Of a stretch of 64,000 nucleotides of DNA, positions 11,268 through 22,792 are shown piece after piece. The first letter of the stretch is position 1. The number at the start of each line of letters is the position of its first letter. The notes under the pieces were generated by a model. That model made no database searches, was not told the DNA's origin, and was given only the letters and a program-made list of their open reading frames with translations. The translations under genes and the position numbers were made by a program. The stretch is from Hyperoodon ampullatus. Its lineage: Eukaryota > Chordata > Mammalia > Artiodactyla > Ziphiidae. The DNA is taken from assembly GCA_949752795.1 (NCBI GenBank), contig OX457056.1, positions 205,035,654 to 205,099,653 of the forward strand. The letters run 5' to 3'.

Positions 11268-11358
11268 TTATTGTGGCTTTCTCTCCCCTGCCTGTCTGGA
11301 AACTGCTTGGCACAGGATGGCGATCATTACAGAGAGTACCTGCCTGGCACAATTGCCA
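11268..11358 (+). repeat. Duplicated 92-bp module, copy B, inside the LTR
   Basis: Second copy of the module at 10619-10710. It interrupts the MLT1-like LTR between 'GGGATGTTAAAATATTTGAC' and 'CTCCAGGTGGGCCATTG', where the LTR consensus would be continuous. Confidence 0.7.
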
Positions 11359-11639
11359 GGGGAGCCCTCTGGATTCTCCAGGTGGGCCATTGTATTCACA
11401 AGGGTCCTTAAAAGTGCTGTGGACAATGACTGTTGACTGCTGCATCAGTAAACAAAGGATGTTGTGGTCATCGAGCCACTGCAGCCAATCCCAACTGTGT
11501 ACCCTGAGGTGATTCAGGTTGGGGAAAAACAGGATACTGGCCCTAGGTAGTTCAGGTGCATATCAAGTGAATGATTTTAATGAACCCAGACTCTTGTATC
11601 TTCCCATATATAGAAAAGTGCTAAATTCATTTACTTGAG

Positions 11640-12595
11640 ATGTTTGTTTTTTCTTTTCTTTTCTTTTTTAAATATCTTTATTAGAGTATAATTGCTCTAC
11701 AATGGTGTGTTAGTTTCTGCTCTACAACAAAGTAAACCAGCTGTACATATATATATATATATATATCCCCTTATCTCCTCCCTCTTGCATCTCCCTCCCA
11801 CCCTCCCTATCCCACCCCTCTAGGTGGTCACAAAGCACGGAGCTGATCTCCCTGTGCTATGCAGCTGCTTCCCACTAGCTATCTATTTTACATTTGGTAG
11901 TGTATATATGTCCATGCCACTCTCTCACTTCGTCCCAGCTTACGCTTCCCCCTCCCTGCGTCTTCAAGTTTATTCTGTACATCTGTGTCTTTATTCCTCT
12001 CCTGCCCCTAGGTTCTTCAGAACCATTTTTTTTATTTTTTAGATTCCATATATATGTGTTAGCATACGGTATTTATTTTTCTCTTTCTGGCTTATTTCAC
12101 TCTGTATGACAGTCTCTAGGTCCATCCACATCTCTACAAATGACCCAATTTCGTTCCTTTTTACGGCTGAGTAATATTCCATTGTATATGTGTGCCACAT
12201 CTTCTTTATCCATTCATCTGTCGATGGACACTTAGGTTGCTTCCGTGTCCTGGCTGTTGTAAATAGAGCTGCAATGAACATTGTGGTACATGACTCTTTT
12301 TGAATTATGGTTTTCTCAGGGTGTATGCCCAGTAGTGGGATTGCTGGGTCATATGGTAGTTCTATTTTTAGTTTTTTAAGGAACCTCCATACAGTTCTCC
12401 ATAGTGGCTGTATCAATTTACATTCACATCAACAGTGCAGGAGGGTTCCCTTTTCTCCACACGCTCTCCAGCGTTTATTGTTTGTAGATTTTTTGATGAT
12501 GGCCATTCTGACTGGTGTGAGGTGATACCTCACTGTAGTTTTGATTTGCATTTCTCTAATGATTAGTGATCTTGAGCATCCTTTCATGTTGCTTT
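11640..12595 (-). mobile_element. 5'-truncated L1 with ORF2 C-terminus
   Basis: The L1 poly-A (antisense T-rich tract) is at 11647-11669, followed by 3'UTR text 'ATCTTTATTAGAGTATAATTG'. An open minus-strand frame (12416-12039) encodes the last 125 residues of the ORF2 reverse transcriptase, with [11 protein letters not shown] and TMEYYSAVKRNEI, ending in an ORF2-type YGI terminus. It has stayed open over 125 codons, so it is moderately young. Confidence 0.92.
11745..11767. repeat. (TA)n microsatellite within L1
   Basis: An ACATATATATATATATATATAT run expanded from the L1 3'UTR 'TACATATATAT' segment. Confidence 0.9.
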
Positions 12596-13108
12596 TTCTT
12601 TAGCTAACAGTAATCTCTTAATGTTTGGACTGCCTGGTTTTTGTTGTATAAACTCCTATACATCCTGGCTCCTCCCTGACCTTTTCACAGCAGTCCCTCT
12701 GAACTGAGAGGCTGCCTCCCAGGCTTAAGTCCTCAGCAAGTCTGTCAGATAGACATAATTCTCAACTTTTAGGTTGTGCTTTTTTTTAGTCAACCGTTTG
12801 TAAGAGGGAAGAAGGGTCAGAGTGATGTGATATGAAAAAGACTGGACTGGCCATTGCTGGCTTTGAAGATGGAAGGGGGCTTTGAGCCAAGGAGTTGGGG
12901 GTAGCCTCTAGAAGCTGGCAAAGGCAAGGAAACAGATTCTCACCTCGAGCCTCCAGAAAAGAATGCCACCCTGCTGACACCTTGACTTCAGCCCAGTGAG
13001 ACCCATTTTGGGCCTCTGACATCCCGAACTGTAAAATAATAAAATTATGTTGTTTTAAGCCATTCAGCTTGTGCTAATTTGTTTCCAGCCACAGGGAACT
13101 AATACAGT

Positions 13109-13950
13109 GGGTAATAATGCCAGCCCTGCCTTCCTCAGGGAGCAGAGTGAGGCTGGAGGGGAAAATAGCTGAGGAAGGACTTGGCAAAATATAAAATGCA
13201 ATGCCACGCGAAGGCCTGGATATTAACTTCAGCTGAGGGTGAAGGGATGCACAGCAGGTGTCTTGAGCTGGGGGTGGAGAGCATAGATCAGGGGTCTGCC
13301 CAGCTCCTTGCAGGGTCTGGTTCCTTTTCATTTTCACTCTTTCTGGGAGCTAAATGTCTCTGGTCTGGGTGAATGGGCTCAGTGCAACCATTTCCTTTCC
13401 TTAGGACGGTTCCTGCACTGGTGAGAGACTGTGAGGTACCACTGGCTAGGACAGCCTGGCTTTTAGGTGGTCCATTGGCTCCAGGGGCTGCTGCCTCAGA
13501 AAGTTGCCTGACTCCCTGTTGATCACATCCAGCATTTAGCTGTATGTGAGCCCATCCCTGCCCCTCGGAAGTGTGGGTGGTGATGGGTGTGAGGAGATGA
13601 GCTCTAACTCTAATTCATGTTCACATGCTCATCATTCTTATTGAGCCAGGAGGTGTTCCCGGAATGTAGTGACCTTGTTCCTTATGCTAATGAAGCTCTC
13701 CACTGCATAGTCTCTTCCAACCAGGCCAGGACACAGGACACTTCCAAGCATATTTACTCCCCTGATTGTTTTCCTTGGGATAACCTAATGCTTGTCTTGC
13801 CTCTCCTGACTAGAATAGTTGTTCCCAAATTGCTAATCCCAGTAGGGTTCAGTCCTTGAAAATTGCCTAGGTTGAAGACTTCTCATATGAAGAATTCAAG
13901 ATCCACTGGGAAAAATAGGATTAGCAGGTGAACTTATAAACGTCCTTGTC
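13109..13950. other. Stretch with no recognised gene or repeat
   Basis: GC-moderate intronic sequence directly following the LTR end. No consensus recognised. Confidence 0.35.
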
Positions 13951-14162
13951 GGGCTTCCCTGGTGGCGCAGTGGTTGAGAGTCCGCCTGCTGATGCAGGGG
14001 ACGCGGGTTCGTGCCCCGGTCTGGGGAGATCCCACGTGCCGCAGAGCGGCTGGGCCCATGAGCCATGGCTGCTGAGCCTGCGCGTCCGGAGCCTGTGCTC
14101 CGCAACGGGAGGGGCCACAACAATGAGAGGCCCGCGTACCGCAAAAAAAAAAAAAAAAAAAA
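13951..14162 (+). mobile_element. CHR-type SINE, sense orientation
   Basis: Full-length, starting GGGCTTCCCTGGTGGCGCAG, with a B box GGGTTCGTGCC and a 20-base A tail. Target duplication GTCCTTGTC at 13942-13950 and 14163-14171. It retains many CpGs, so it is young. Confidence 0.96.
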
Positions 14163-14171
14163 GTCCTTGTC

Positions 14172-15174
14172 TCTTTTTTTATAATGTTCACTGAATGAAA
14201 TACTAAAGCTAGCACACTAAATAAATATTGTATCAGTGACAATCTTCGATTCTTAAATTAGTCATAATGGGTACAGTGCAGTTAATTTCCGTTTACCATC
14301 CCTTGTGCGCTAGAATCTTTTCAGGATCTTCCTCCCCCGCAGCTTCAACAAGATGCTTATAAATTAAGTTTCTTTTGTGGTAGATAATATGCATGCTGGT
14401 GAGCATTTTTTTCTTTATCTCTTCATGTAGTCATTGCCTTTCTGATTTTAGGATTCTGAGCAGTGATTCTTAACCCTGGGCTTCCACTGTGGTCCCACAT
14501 GTGCACAGTAGGAAGTTGGATGCTTGAAACAGCAAATAATGTGGATGATCTTGATTCAGCTAGTTTGATATTTCTCAAAACCTTTCCCAGTACACCTGGT
14601 TACCAAATCCTATGCCTTCGTCCCATCTAACCTATGTCTCAGCACCCTCCATCTGATCTCAGGAGTACATGCATCTTTCTTTAGTGCTCCTAAGATGGAC
14701 AGAGACCAAACAAATAAACCAGAGACCCTCAAATCAAACCATAACAAAACATTAAAAATAATTCAACAAAAGTAATGAAAATGACTTCCAACCCAATCCT
14801 ACAGATTTCAAGTTTTTTTAAAAAAAATATGAGACTTCTTTTTCCTTCTCTCCCAGGGTTAGACTTGCTTTCTTAAAAATATTGGAGTTGAACATCTTGC
14901 AGAAAAATAACATGGCCATCAATTTATTAACTTATCTGTATTAGACTTTGACAAAGAGGAACTAGATTGACAGAGAGACTGCCCTAAGTGATAATTACCA
15001 CAGGTAGGGCTGGTGATGCCTGGACTGCCAGTGGGCAGTGCTTGCTTCACATAAAGGTTTGCTGACTGCTGTTACTGAGGTGGAGACGGCTTCTCTGGAC
15101 AGGGCCCTGGTAAGCCACAGATCCAATGCAGTGAACATTTGGTCAAGCAAACTTTGAAACCCTTGAGCGACCTT
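14172..15174. other. Stretch with no recognised gene or repeat
   Basis: AT-rich, with A-rich text around 14700-14790 ('ACAAATAAACCAGAGACC'). No feature could be supported. Confidence 0.35.
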
Positions 15175-15830
15175 CACTCAGCCACATATCAGATATTGAT
15201 CGAGTATGTGCTTCACTGAGCACAGCAAAGACCAGGGGATGTGAGATCAGTGACACTCTCTGTCTTTAAGGCACTTAGCATCTAGGTGGCAAAGTGAGAT
15301 GAATACAAGTGAAACAAAATTTAACTAATATGTTAAAATATATAAAGTGTTTATAACTTTTCACATATTTTAAACATGAAGCCATAGTTCAGTGTGATCA
15401 CGAATTTGCCAATGGAGTTCATGGAAGGTAGAGATCATTCCCCTGGAGGAGTTGAGAGGCTTCATGGAAGGGAGGGAATTAAAAAGGGCCTGCAAGGAAG
15501 GCATGGACCAGGGAAAATGCTAGGCTTTCTAGGTAAAGAGGAACACTAGCAGATAGGAATGTTAGAGGAGTGCTTGGCTAGGATATATGGTTGGGTTGTA
15601 GAGATCAAGCCTGAGAACAATATGGGGGCCCACTTATGAAGTGTCTGAGGTGCCAGACTTGGTTTTCATGACCTGTTGAGGGTACTGGAGTTTCTTACAG
15701 AGAGGAAATGCCATGATCATGATCAGAGCTGGGCCAGGGGAGAGCCACCATGCAGTGCAAGGCAGGCCAGATGGTTTACAGCATGGGTGGGGTGGACAAC
15801 CAGGATTCCTGCTAGAGAGGAGGTCAGGAC
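15175..15830 (-). repeat. L2 LINE fragment
   Basis: Antisense L2 in order: 'CTGAGCACAGCAAAGACCAG', 'TCTTTAAGGCACTTAGCATC', 'GCTTCATGGAAGGGAGGG', 'TACTGGAGTTTCTTACAGAG'. Confidence 0.7.
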
Positions 15831-16084
15831 TAGCACTCCTTGAGCTGGGAAGTACTCTTGCTGCTTTCCCAGTGAGGTATGCTCAGTAGCTACCCTGCTT
15901 TCACCCATGCCTGTCCTGCACTCAGAGCAGTGCTCGCAGTGTGGACAGATACTTGTGCAGCTTCTCAGTTTTTCCACCGACAGGCAATGGGCAGCATAAT
16001 CCTGTTGGGATTCTCGAAAGGGCTAATGGGAAAGTGTGTGTAGGTGTGGTGAGAGAGAGAGAGAAACATTTCACTTTTATGAGC

Positions 16085-16640
16085 AGGTAATATCTGCTCA
16101 TTGCAGAATAGCAGAATAATAGGGAAAAAATAAAAAAGTGTAAGAAAAAAAATGAAAGTGACTCATTATCTTGCTGCACAGCAACGCCTACTGTTAACAT
16201 GTAGTGAATTTTTCCTTCACGTTGTTCATTTGTGCATAAATATGGGCATGAGGTAGAAACAATTTTTAACAAATTTGAAATTACGCCTCATGTGTTTTCA
16301 GCCAGCTTTTTATGCACGGCTTCCACATATGATTATTTTTCACGTGTCATAAAACTATTTGAATTCATACATAATAGCTGCATAATATTCCATTGAGTGG
16401 ATTTAGCCTACTTTATTTAATTATTCTATCAGCTCTTTGGTTTGTTTCCAATATTTTAGTGTTATAAATAATGCTGAGATGAACACACAGGTGCATAAGT
16501 CTTTTATTGGGTCCCTGATGGTTTCCTTGGACAGATTCCTAGAAGAGAAGTTACAGGGTCAAAGGTATGAATATTTATGAATCTTGTTCCGTATTGCTAC
16601 ATTGCTTTCAGAACAGTCATGCCAGTGTATACTTGCATCA
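16085..16640 (-). repeat. Old L1 (L1M/HAL1-like) fragment
   Basis: Antisense ORF2-end text: 'GCATAATATTCCATTGAGTG', 'ATAATGCTGAGATGAACACA', 'AGAGAAGTTACAGGGTCAAA'. Confidence 0.65.
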
Positions 16641-17960
16641 GCACTGACTGTCTGCCTGTTTCACTCCAGTGTCTTGGCCATGGTCACCAATATCCTCCAC
16701 ATTGCTAGAGTCAGTGGTCAGTTCTCCAGAACTCATCTTACTGAACTGTCAGCTGCATTTGACACAGTTGGACACTCTTTCCTGATACACCTTCTTTCCT
16801 CAGTTTCAAAGTTTTGAGGACATCACACTCTCTGGGTCTTCCTTCTCCTTCTCACACTTCATTTCTGGTCCCTCCTTAAATCCTTGACCCTTAAACAGTG
16901 TGCTAGAGCCCAGTTCTCAGACTCTTTTCTATCTATATTTGCTGTCTCTGTGATCTCCAGATTCATATCTAAATGCTGTTCAAACACTGAAGTCTCCTAA
17001 ATTCTTATCTGAAGGCCAGCCCACTCTATCTGCTGTCTACTCATCAGCCCCTCTGGATGTCTATGAGGCACCTGAAACCTAGCCTTTTCAAAATCATATT
17101 CCTCATCTCCAAAGCCCCCAGTCTGCTCCTCCCATAAGCTTTCCTGTCTCATAAACAAGCAATTCTGTTTTCCCACTTGTTCAGGCCAAAAACCTACCTG
17201 ACCATTTGAGTTATATCCAATTTTTGATCATGATAAACAGCACTGAAATGAACATACAGGTATAAAACTTTTTATTTTTTAATGAGACCCCTCACTTTCT
17301 CTTACTCCCTACAGCTCATCTGTAAGCAGACCTTTTTGACTTTTCCTTTATCCCCACAGATGGACCACATCTCAGTAACTGAGACGGCACTCCATCATCA
17401 GCCTCTCCCACCTGGATCATTTCAGTGGCCTCTTACTGGTCTCTCTGATTCTTTACCTGCTATTCCCCACCTCCCACAATGCTCTGTTCAGCTGGAGTTA
17501 AAGGATCAAAATACAAGCCATAGCCTACATCGCCTTGCTCGAAGCCCGCCAATGCTTTCCACATCCCTTGGGATAAAGCCAGGGTGCTCATATCACCTAC
17601 TGCCCCCATGCTCAACTCTCTACTTCCTTCGCTCTGTTCTAGCTCAGTGGACTCCTACATCCTTTCTGAAATGTCCCCTTCTCAGTGAGGCCTTTCCTGA
17701 CCCTGCTACTCAAATTTCAGACCCTCCCCTTCAGTACTTCCTATCTCCTTTCCTGATTTATTTTGATCTAAAGGACTCGTCACCATCTGATAAGCTACAT
17801 ACTTTACCTCTTTGTTTGTGTATTGTCTGTTCTCCCCTCACTAGGATGCAAGTTCTCTGAGGGCAGGGTTTTTCGTTTGGTTTGATTATTGCTCTTATCC
17901 TAGTCTTTATAGTACAGCCTGGCATAAAGTAAAGACTCTGTAAATAATGGTTGAATGAAT
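16641..17960 (+). repeat. Long L2 LINE fragment
   Basis: More than 1 kb of sense L2 in order: 'CTTACTGAACTGTCAGCTGC' early, 'TTGTTCAGGCCAAAAACC', 'CTTCTCAGTGAGGCCTTTCC', 'CTAGGATGCAAGTTCTCTGA', ending 'TGGTTGAATGAATGG'. A 192-residue open frame (17282-17860) lies inside it and is not a gene. Confidence 0.7.
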
Positions 17961-18052
17961 GGTGTTCATATGTCTGAATAGTTTTCAAATTTCCTTAGCA
18001 AGTTGTTTTATCTCATCTCATATCTAATTTTATATTTTTCTTTCTGCGTTTA

Positions 18053-18295
18053 TTTTTATGTTTTATTTATTTATTTATTTATTTTATTTATTTTTTTGCG
18101 GTACGTGGGTCTCCCACTGCTTTGGCCTCTCCCGTTGCGGAGCACAGGCTCCGGACACACAGGCTCAGCGGCCATGGCTCACGGGCCCAGCCGCTCCGCG
18201 GCATGTGGGATCCTCCCAGACCGGGGCACGAACCTGTGTCCCCTGCATCGGCCATCGGCAGGCGGACTCTCAACCACTGCGCCACCAGGGAAGCC
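18053..18295 (-). mobile_element. CHR-type SINE with a TTTA-expanded tail
   Basis: Antisense copy whose tail is a (TTTA)n-rich tract (18053-18097). A 7-base internal duplication turns GCATCGGCAGG into GCATCGGCCATCGGCAGG. Target duplication CTGCGTTT near 18044 and 18295. Confidence 0.93.
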
Positions 18296-18302
18296 CTGCG
18301 TT

Positions 18303-18654
18303 TTTTTTTAAATTGTGGTAAAATACACGTAACATATAGTTTACCACCTTAACCATTTTTAGATGTACATTTCAGTAGTGTGAAGTACATTCACATTGTT
18401 GTACAACCAGACTCCAGAGCTCATTCCATCTGGTAAAACTATGCCCATTAAACAACAACTCCTCATTCTCCGTTTTCCCCCAGCTTCTGGCAGCCGTTTT
18501 TCTACTTTCTGTCTTTATGAATTTGACTAGTCTAGGTACTCTAATAGAAATCATACTGTGTTTGTCTTATTCACTTAACACAGTGTCTTTACGTTTAATC
18601 CATGTTGTAGCATGTGTCAGAATTCCTTTCCTTTTTAAGACTGAATAATATTCC

Positions 18655-18696
<42 letters not shown>

Positions 18697-19095
18697 ACAT
18701 TTTGTTTATCCTTCCATCAGAGGACACTTGGGTTGCTTCCACATTTTGGTTATTGTTAATAATGGTATTTTGAACATGGATGTACAAATATCTCTTTGAG
18801 ATCCTGCTTTCAATTCTTTACAGCATATATCCAGAAGTGAAAAGGCTGGATCATATGTAATTCCATTTTTTTTTTTTTTTTGAGGAACTACTATACTGTT
18901 TTCCATAGCAGCTGCACCATTTAGAATTCACATCAACGATGCACAAGGGTTCCAATTTCCCTAAATCCTCACCAGATATATATTATATATATTTTTTGAA
19001 AAATGTCTATTCAAGTCCTTTGATCATTTTTTAATTGAGTTGTTTTTTGTTGTTGTTGATTTGGGATTTTTATATATTTTTTTCCTGATTGGCCT
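18303..19095 (-). repeat. Old L1 (L1M/HAL1-like) fragment
   Basis: Antisense L1 text: 'AAATTGTGGTAAAATACACG', 'GAATAATATTCCATTATATA', 'ACACTTGGGTTGCTTCCACA', 'TCCTTTGATCATTTTTTAAT'. It contains an expanded (TA)n. Confidence 0.8.
18657..18694. repeat. (TA)n microsatellite
   Basis: About 19 TA units grown from the TATATATG motif of the host L1. Confidence 0.95.
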
Positions 19096-19377
19096 CAATG
19101 ATTGTTGCTTTACTGGTGATGCTTGAGTTAAATTCTGAGGGACAGGTAGAAATATGCTTAATAAAATGGGTTGGAGTGGAAAGGTGGTAAGTCTAATCTT
19201 GGTGAAGAGAATGGCATGTATAAATACTAATGGGTGAAAGGGACTTGCATGTAAACATAAATATGAATTGATGTTCTACCTGAAAAATGCATATGTAGTT
19301 TACAAATTTTTCCCAAAATAAGATATATGTGTGTGTGTATACATATATATATACTTATAAATGCACAAATATTGTAA

Positions 19378-19840
19378 CAAGGTTTCTCAGTAGCAGCACT
19401 GTCGACATTTTGGGCTAGATAATTATTTGTTGTCCAGTGCTGTCCTGTGCATTGTAATTATTTAACAGCATCCCTGGCCTCTACCCAGTAGATGCCAGTT
19501 ACTCTCTTTCCTGACCCTAGTTGTGACAATTAAAATGTCTCCAGGGAGGGGGAATAGATGAAATAGGTGAAGGGGATCAGAGGTACAAAGTTCCAGCTAT
19601 AAAATAAATGTCATGGGGGATGTAATGTACACATAGAGAACGTAGTCAATAATATTGTAACAACTTTGTTTGGTAACAGGATGGTATCTGGTCTTATTGC
19701 AGTGATCATGTCAAAATGTATAAAAATACAAATCACCATGTTGTACACCTGAAAGTAATATAATATTGTATGTTAATTATAACTCAATAGAAAAAAATGT
19801 TTCCATACATTGCTAAATGTCCCCTGAGGGCAACCCCCTT
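19378..19840 (+). mobile_element. hAT-type MITE split by an L1 3' end
   Basis: The left half has 'GGTTTCTCAGTAGCAGCACT', 'GACATTTTGGGCTAGATAAT' and 'AGCATCCCTGGCCTCTACCC'. The right half resumes at 19796 with 'CATTGCTAAATGTCCCCTGA'. The two join into one MER-type hAT consensus. Confidence 0.7.
19547..19795 (+). mobile_element. L1 3' end inserted into the hAT MITE
   Basis: Sense L1 3'UTR: 'GGGATGTAATGTACACATAG', 'CATGTTGTACACCTGAAAG', then A-rich tail ATAGAAAAAAATG. The flanks AAAATGTCTCCA and AAAATGTTTCCA look like a diverged target duplication. Confidence 0.75.
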
Positions 19841-21002
19841 TCTTGCCAGCTATAACTTCTGCTATAAGAGGAGATGTTAGGTAGAGAGATAAATAGATAG
19901 ATGGGCAGTGGGGAGCAAATACTGGTATATTGTTATACTGTGATTAAGACCCTTATCTGTAACAGGCTTTATTTGTGTGTAAGTCAATATTCAACAACAT
20001 ATCGATTACGTCAGTAGGTTTAGGGGTCAGCCTAAAGAATATCTCTTATATTCTTTGTGAGCTTGTATTGATATTATTGTTATTTCTTACTGAGCACTAA
20101 CTGTGCTAAGAGTCTCCCATTAGGACTCAATTATACAGTAAATTATAGCATTTCTCCTTTTCTATTCAGAGGAAATCTACTTACTCCTATTCAAAGACTG
20201 TTTTCAAAGCACTGAACTACAATTTGTTTCCTTTGCATTTCTGGGATTCTGGCAGAGTGAGAGGCTGAGAAACCTATAGCTTTCACCCCATTTTATAGAT
20301 TGCACACAGGAGAAACAGAGCATGGCAACTGAATAAACTAACATGTTCATTAATGTTACAATTTGGATATTATAAGACTCACCCAGCAGCAGGAAGGTGG
20401 GCATTCTGGAAAGATTTCTGGGGAGGATTTTGACATCTTCAATACTAAGTTTGACTGGTTTAGACACAAATAAGCTTATAGGCTTTTGAAAATCTAAGTT
20501 GCTGAAGCAAAGCCTTGCCTGATTCCTGACTTACATCTGTGTCTTTTGTAATTTGCAACACATCGTTAAAATTAGGGCCACCATTATTCAAGTTTCCCAG
20601 GAATTTCCTACAAAAAGAATTACGGGTCCAAAAAAAGAAAGAAAAAAAATGATATTGTAGCATCTGTATGTTGATAAACTCTAAAACTTGTCCACCTCTA
20701 ATCTGAGATACAGACAATTCATGTACCATAAATGCCCAAATCCATAGAGACAGGCTGTATGAGGTTCTTACCCCTAAGACAGTGGTGTGTTTAATTCCTT
20801 CATGGGCCAGAGCCTCCCATTGAAGAGATGAGAGTGGTCATTCAAAGCGCAATGGTATTTAGTGAATTGACAATTACCTACTGATTGGTGTTCATTTTGG
20901 CGGTGTTGCTATTTGCTAATAGAGTATGTTTTTCTTAAAATGTTACTAGGGATGTAAAATAAGTGTAAATTGTAGTTTTGTTCTCCCTCATCCTTTCACG
21001 TT
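19841..21002. other. Stretch with no recognised gene or repeat
   Basis: AT-rich, with a short GATA-type run 'GAGATAAATAGATAGATGG' near 19887. Two minus-strand frames of 87-89 codons (20204-20729) show no recognisable domain. Confidence 0.35.
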
Positions 21003-21200
21003 TTTTAAAAAATTGTGGTACTAAAATGTATAACGTGAGAGCCACCCTCTTACCAAACTCTTCCAATTGCACAGTGCAGTATTGTTAACTATAAGCACAA
21101 AGTTGTATAGCAGATCTCTAGAACTTGATCGTCTTGCAGGCCTGAAGCTTTATACCCATTGAACAGCATTTCCCCTTTACCCCCACCACCCATCCCTTTG
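21003..21200 (-). repeat. Old L1 3' fragment
   Basis: Antisense old-L1 3'UTR text: 'TATTGTTAACTATAAGCACA', 'GATCTCTAGAACTTGATCGTC', 'CCCATTGAACAGCATTTCCC'. Confidence 0.7.
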
Positions 21201-21329
21201 GTTTTTACCTACAAAACTCAGGGAGCCAAGAGGGAGGCAAATAATCCCCAAATCTCCAACCTGCTTGGCATCACTTCTGACTTCAGTTGTGCTCTTATCC
21301 TGGGTGATTTATAGATCCAGGTTCATGTT

Positions 21330-21570
21330 TATTTAGCCATTAAGGCCCTGTGCTAAGCTCTTTAATCATTATCTCATTTAATCCTCATCTCATTTAATCC
21401 TCTCAAGAGCATTGTGAGTTAGAGATAATTATTATCTGTTTTTTTCATAGATGAGATAACTGATTGGAAAAACTGGGTAATATCCTCACGTTTACACATA
21501 AAGTAGCAGACTGAAGATTTGAACTCAAGACACCTTCCCCCAGAGCCTATGGCATTAATAACTCTGCTCA
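21330..21570 (-). repeat. MIR SINE
   Basis: Antisense MIR: 'CTGTGCTAAGCTCTTTAATC', a duplicated 'ATCTCATTTAATCCTC', 'GAAGATTTGAACTCAAGACA'. Confidence 0.8.
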
Positions 21571-22534
21571 ACCCGAAATGAAAGACCCCCTTCTCCTCTT
21601 CCAGCACGTGCATAAACCCACTGCAGATCTTGTGTCAGGACAAGCTAGATAAAGAATCAAAGCAAACTGAAGCAAAAGCAAAATAAAACAAAACAAAAAA
21701 TCTCCAGTGGGGACTCTTCCCTGTTCATATTAGCAAAATCACATAAATGCAGAATTCACAGGTGTCTTAACAGGTATTGCCGTAAGTTTTATATGTATAT
21801 ACCTGCAATTAAAGATTCAAAGGCAAGGGTTGTAAACTTCTTTGGGTCTGTAGGATCAAACTGTCATAACTATGCCAAGAGTCACATTCCTATTTCATAA
21901 ATTCAGTCCACAGACATATTGAATGTGAGTAAAAATTTTTTTGTAACAATCTCATTTTAAACGTTTTAAGGGGAGGTGTGTACTTTCCATGTTGGCATAG
22001 TTCTTACCACTCCTTGTTTTGCTTTATCTGCTTTGCTGACTTAGTTTACCTGCTTTGCCCTCTTAGGCATTTACCTTTGAAATCCCTTCTTCCCACTAAC
22101 AATCTTGGTGAACATGGGATGATTTTCTTTATATATGTAGTTATAGAAGTAGTTACGTAGATTCATACACAATATACATATTTTACCTTGAGGCTTAACT
22201 TCTGCTGAGGCTTTGCTTTCTGATTCTATTTATGTTAATTTATGGTTCCCTCTTTTTCTTTTTCTCTTTTTTTTTTTTTTTTAGCGCTAGCATTCTGTTT
22301 CTCCTTTGGATTCCTATTCATTTAATTCTTCATGTCCTCTTGGCCAAAGGTGGATATAAGTCAGAGGAGGAAAGGGGCTTTCTTGAAACTGCTTTTTTGT
22401 ATGTGGATTTCTTAGAGTTGCTTAAAAAAGAATAAAGAGCTGCTTCTCTGACGTTCCCTTGTCCCTTGGTAAAGCACAAAGTGCTAAGATTTCAAGGTCC
22501 AGAAAAGCATTAGTGTTAGTATGTGCGTGGCAGG
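21571..22534. other. Stretch with no recognised gene or repeat
   Basis: AT-rich. A T-rich tract lies at 22254-22283. Nothing coding. Confidence 0.35.
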
Positions 22535-22705
22535 ACGTGGTGGCATTTGAGTCCATCAGAGGAGGCAATAGGCAAGTTGCTTTCCTCCTCTGAGCCTCAG
22601 TTTCTTTACCTGTAAAATGCAAGTAATGATATGTCACATAATTTGTTTCAGGTTTCGATAAAATACCCTGTTAAGTGCCCAGCACAGGTTAGGAATCCAA
22701 AACAT
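22535..22705 (+). repeat. MIR SINE
   Basis: Sense MIR core: 'AGGCAAGTTGCTTTCCTCC', 'GAGCCTCAGTTTCTTTACC', 'AGTGCCCAGCACAGGTTAGG'. Confidence 0.75.
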
Positions 22706-22792
22706 GTAGGTTTCTACGTCCCTCCTTCCATTCTTCTCAGACACTAGGATTGAATACAGACACTGTCAGTGATATCAAAGTATATAAAAGGA

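Larger units (their letters stand above)
11430..12795 (+). mobile_element. ERV LTR nested in the MLT1-like LTR, itself split by L1
   Basis: The left half (11430-11640) contains 'CATCGAGCCACTGCAGCC' and 'CAGACTCTTGTATCTTCCC'. The right half (about 12596-12795) contains 'TAACAGTAATCTCTTAATG', 'TATAAACTCCTATACATCC' and 'CTCAACTTTTAGGTTGTGC'. They read as one cetartiodactyl-type LTR interrupted by L1. No viral coding sequence is present. Confidence 0.6.
11145..13108 (+). mobile_element. MaLR/MLT1-like LTR interrupted by younger insertions
   Basis: The 5' part has 'GTGGTAGGCAGAATAAATGG' and 'CATCCTAATCCCTGGAGACT'. The 3' part (about 12796-13108) has 'GCCATTGCTGGCTTTGAAGA', 'GCCTCTAGAAGCTGGCAAAG' and the end 'TGTTGTTTTAAGCCATTCAG'...'GGGAACTAATACAG'. 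It is broken by a 91-bp module copy, by a second LTR, and by an L1 within that LTR. Confidence 0.75.

Noticed and set aside
12039..12416. 125-codon minus frame with reverse-transcriptase end motifs as a gene
   Set aside because: It is the ORF2 tail of a 5'-truncated L1, not an independent gene.
13951..14162. Possible tRNA gene (A and B box present)
   Set aside because: The boxes belong to the tRNA-derived head of the CHR SINE; the fold is not a tRNA and an A tail with target duplication follows. The same applies to all other copies.
17282..17860. 192-codon open frame
   Set aside because: Lies entirely within a sense L2 LINE fragment and matches its noncoding 3' text.
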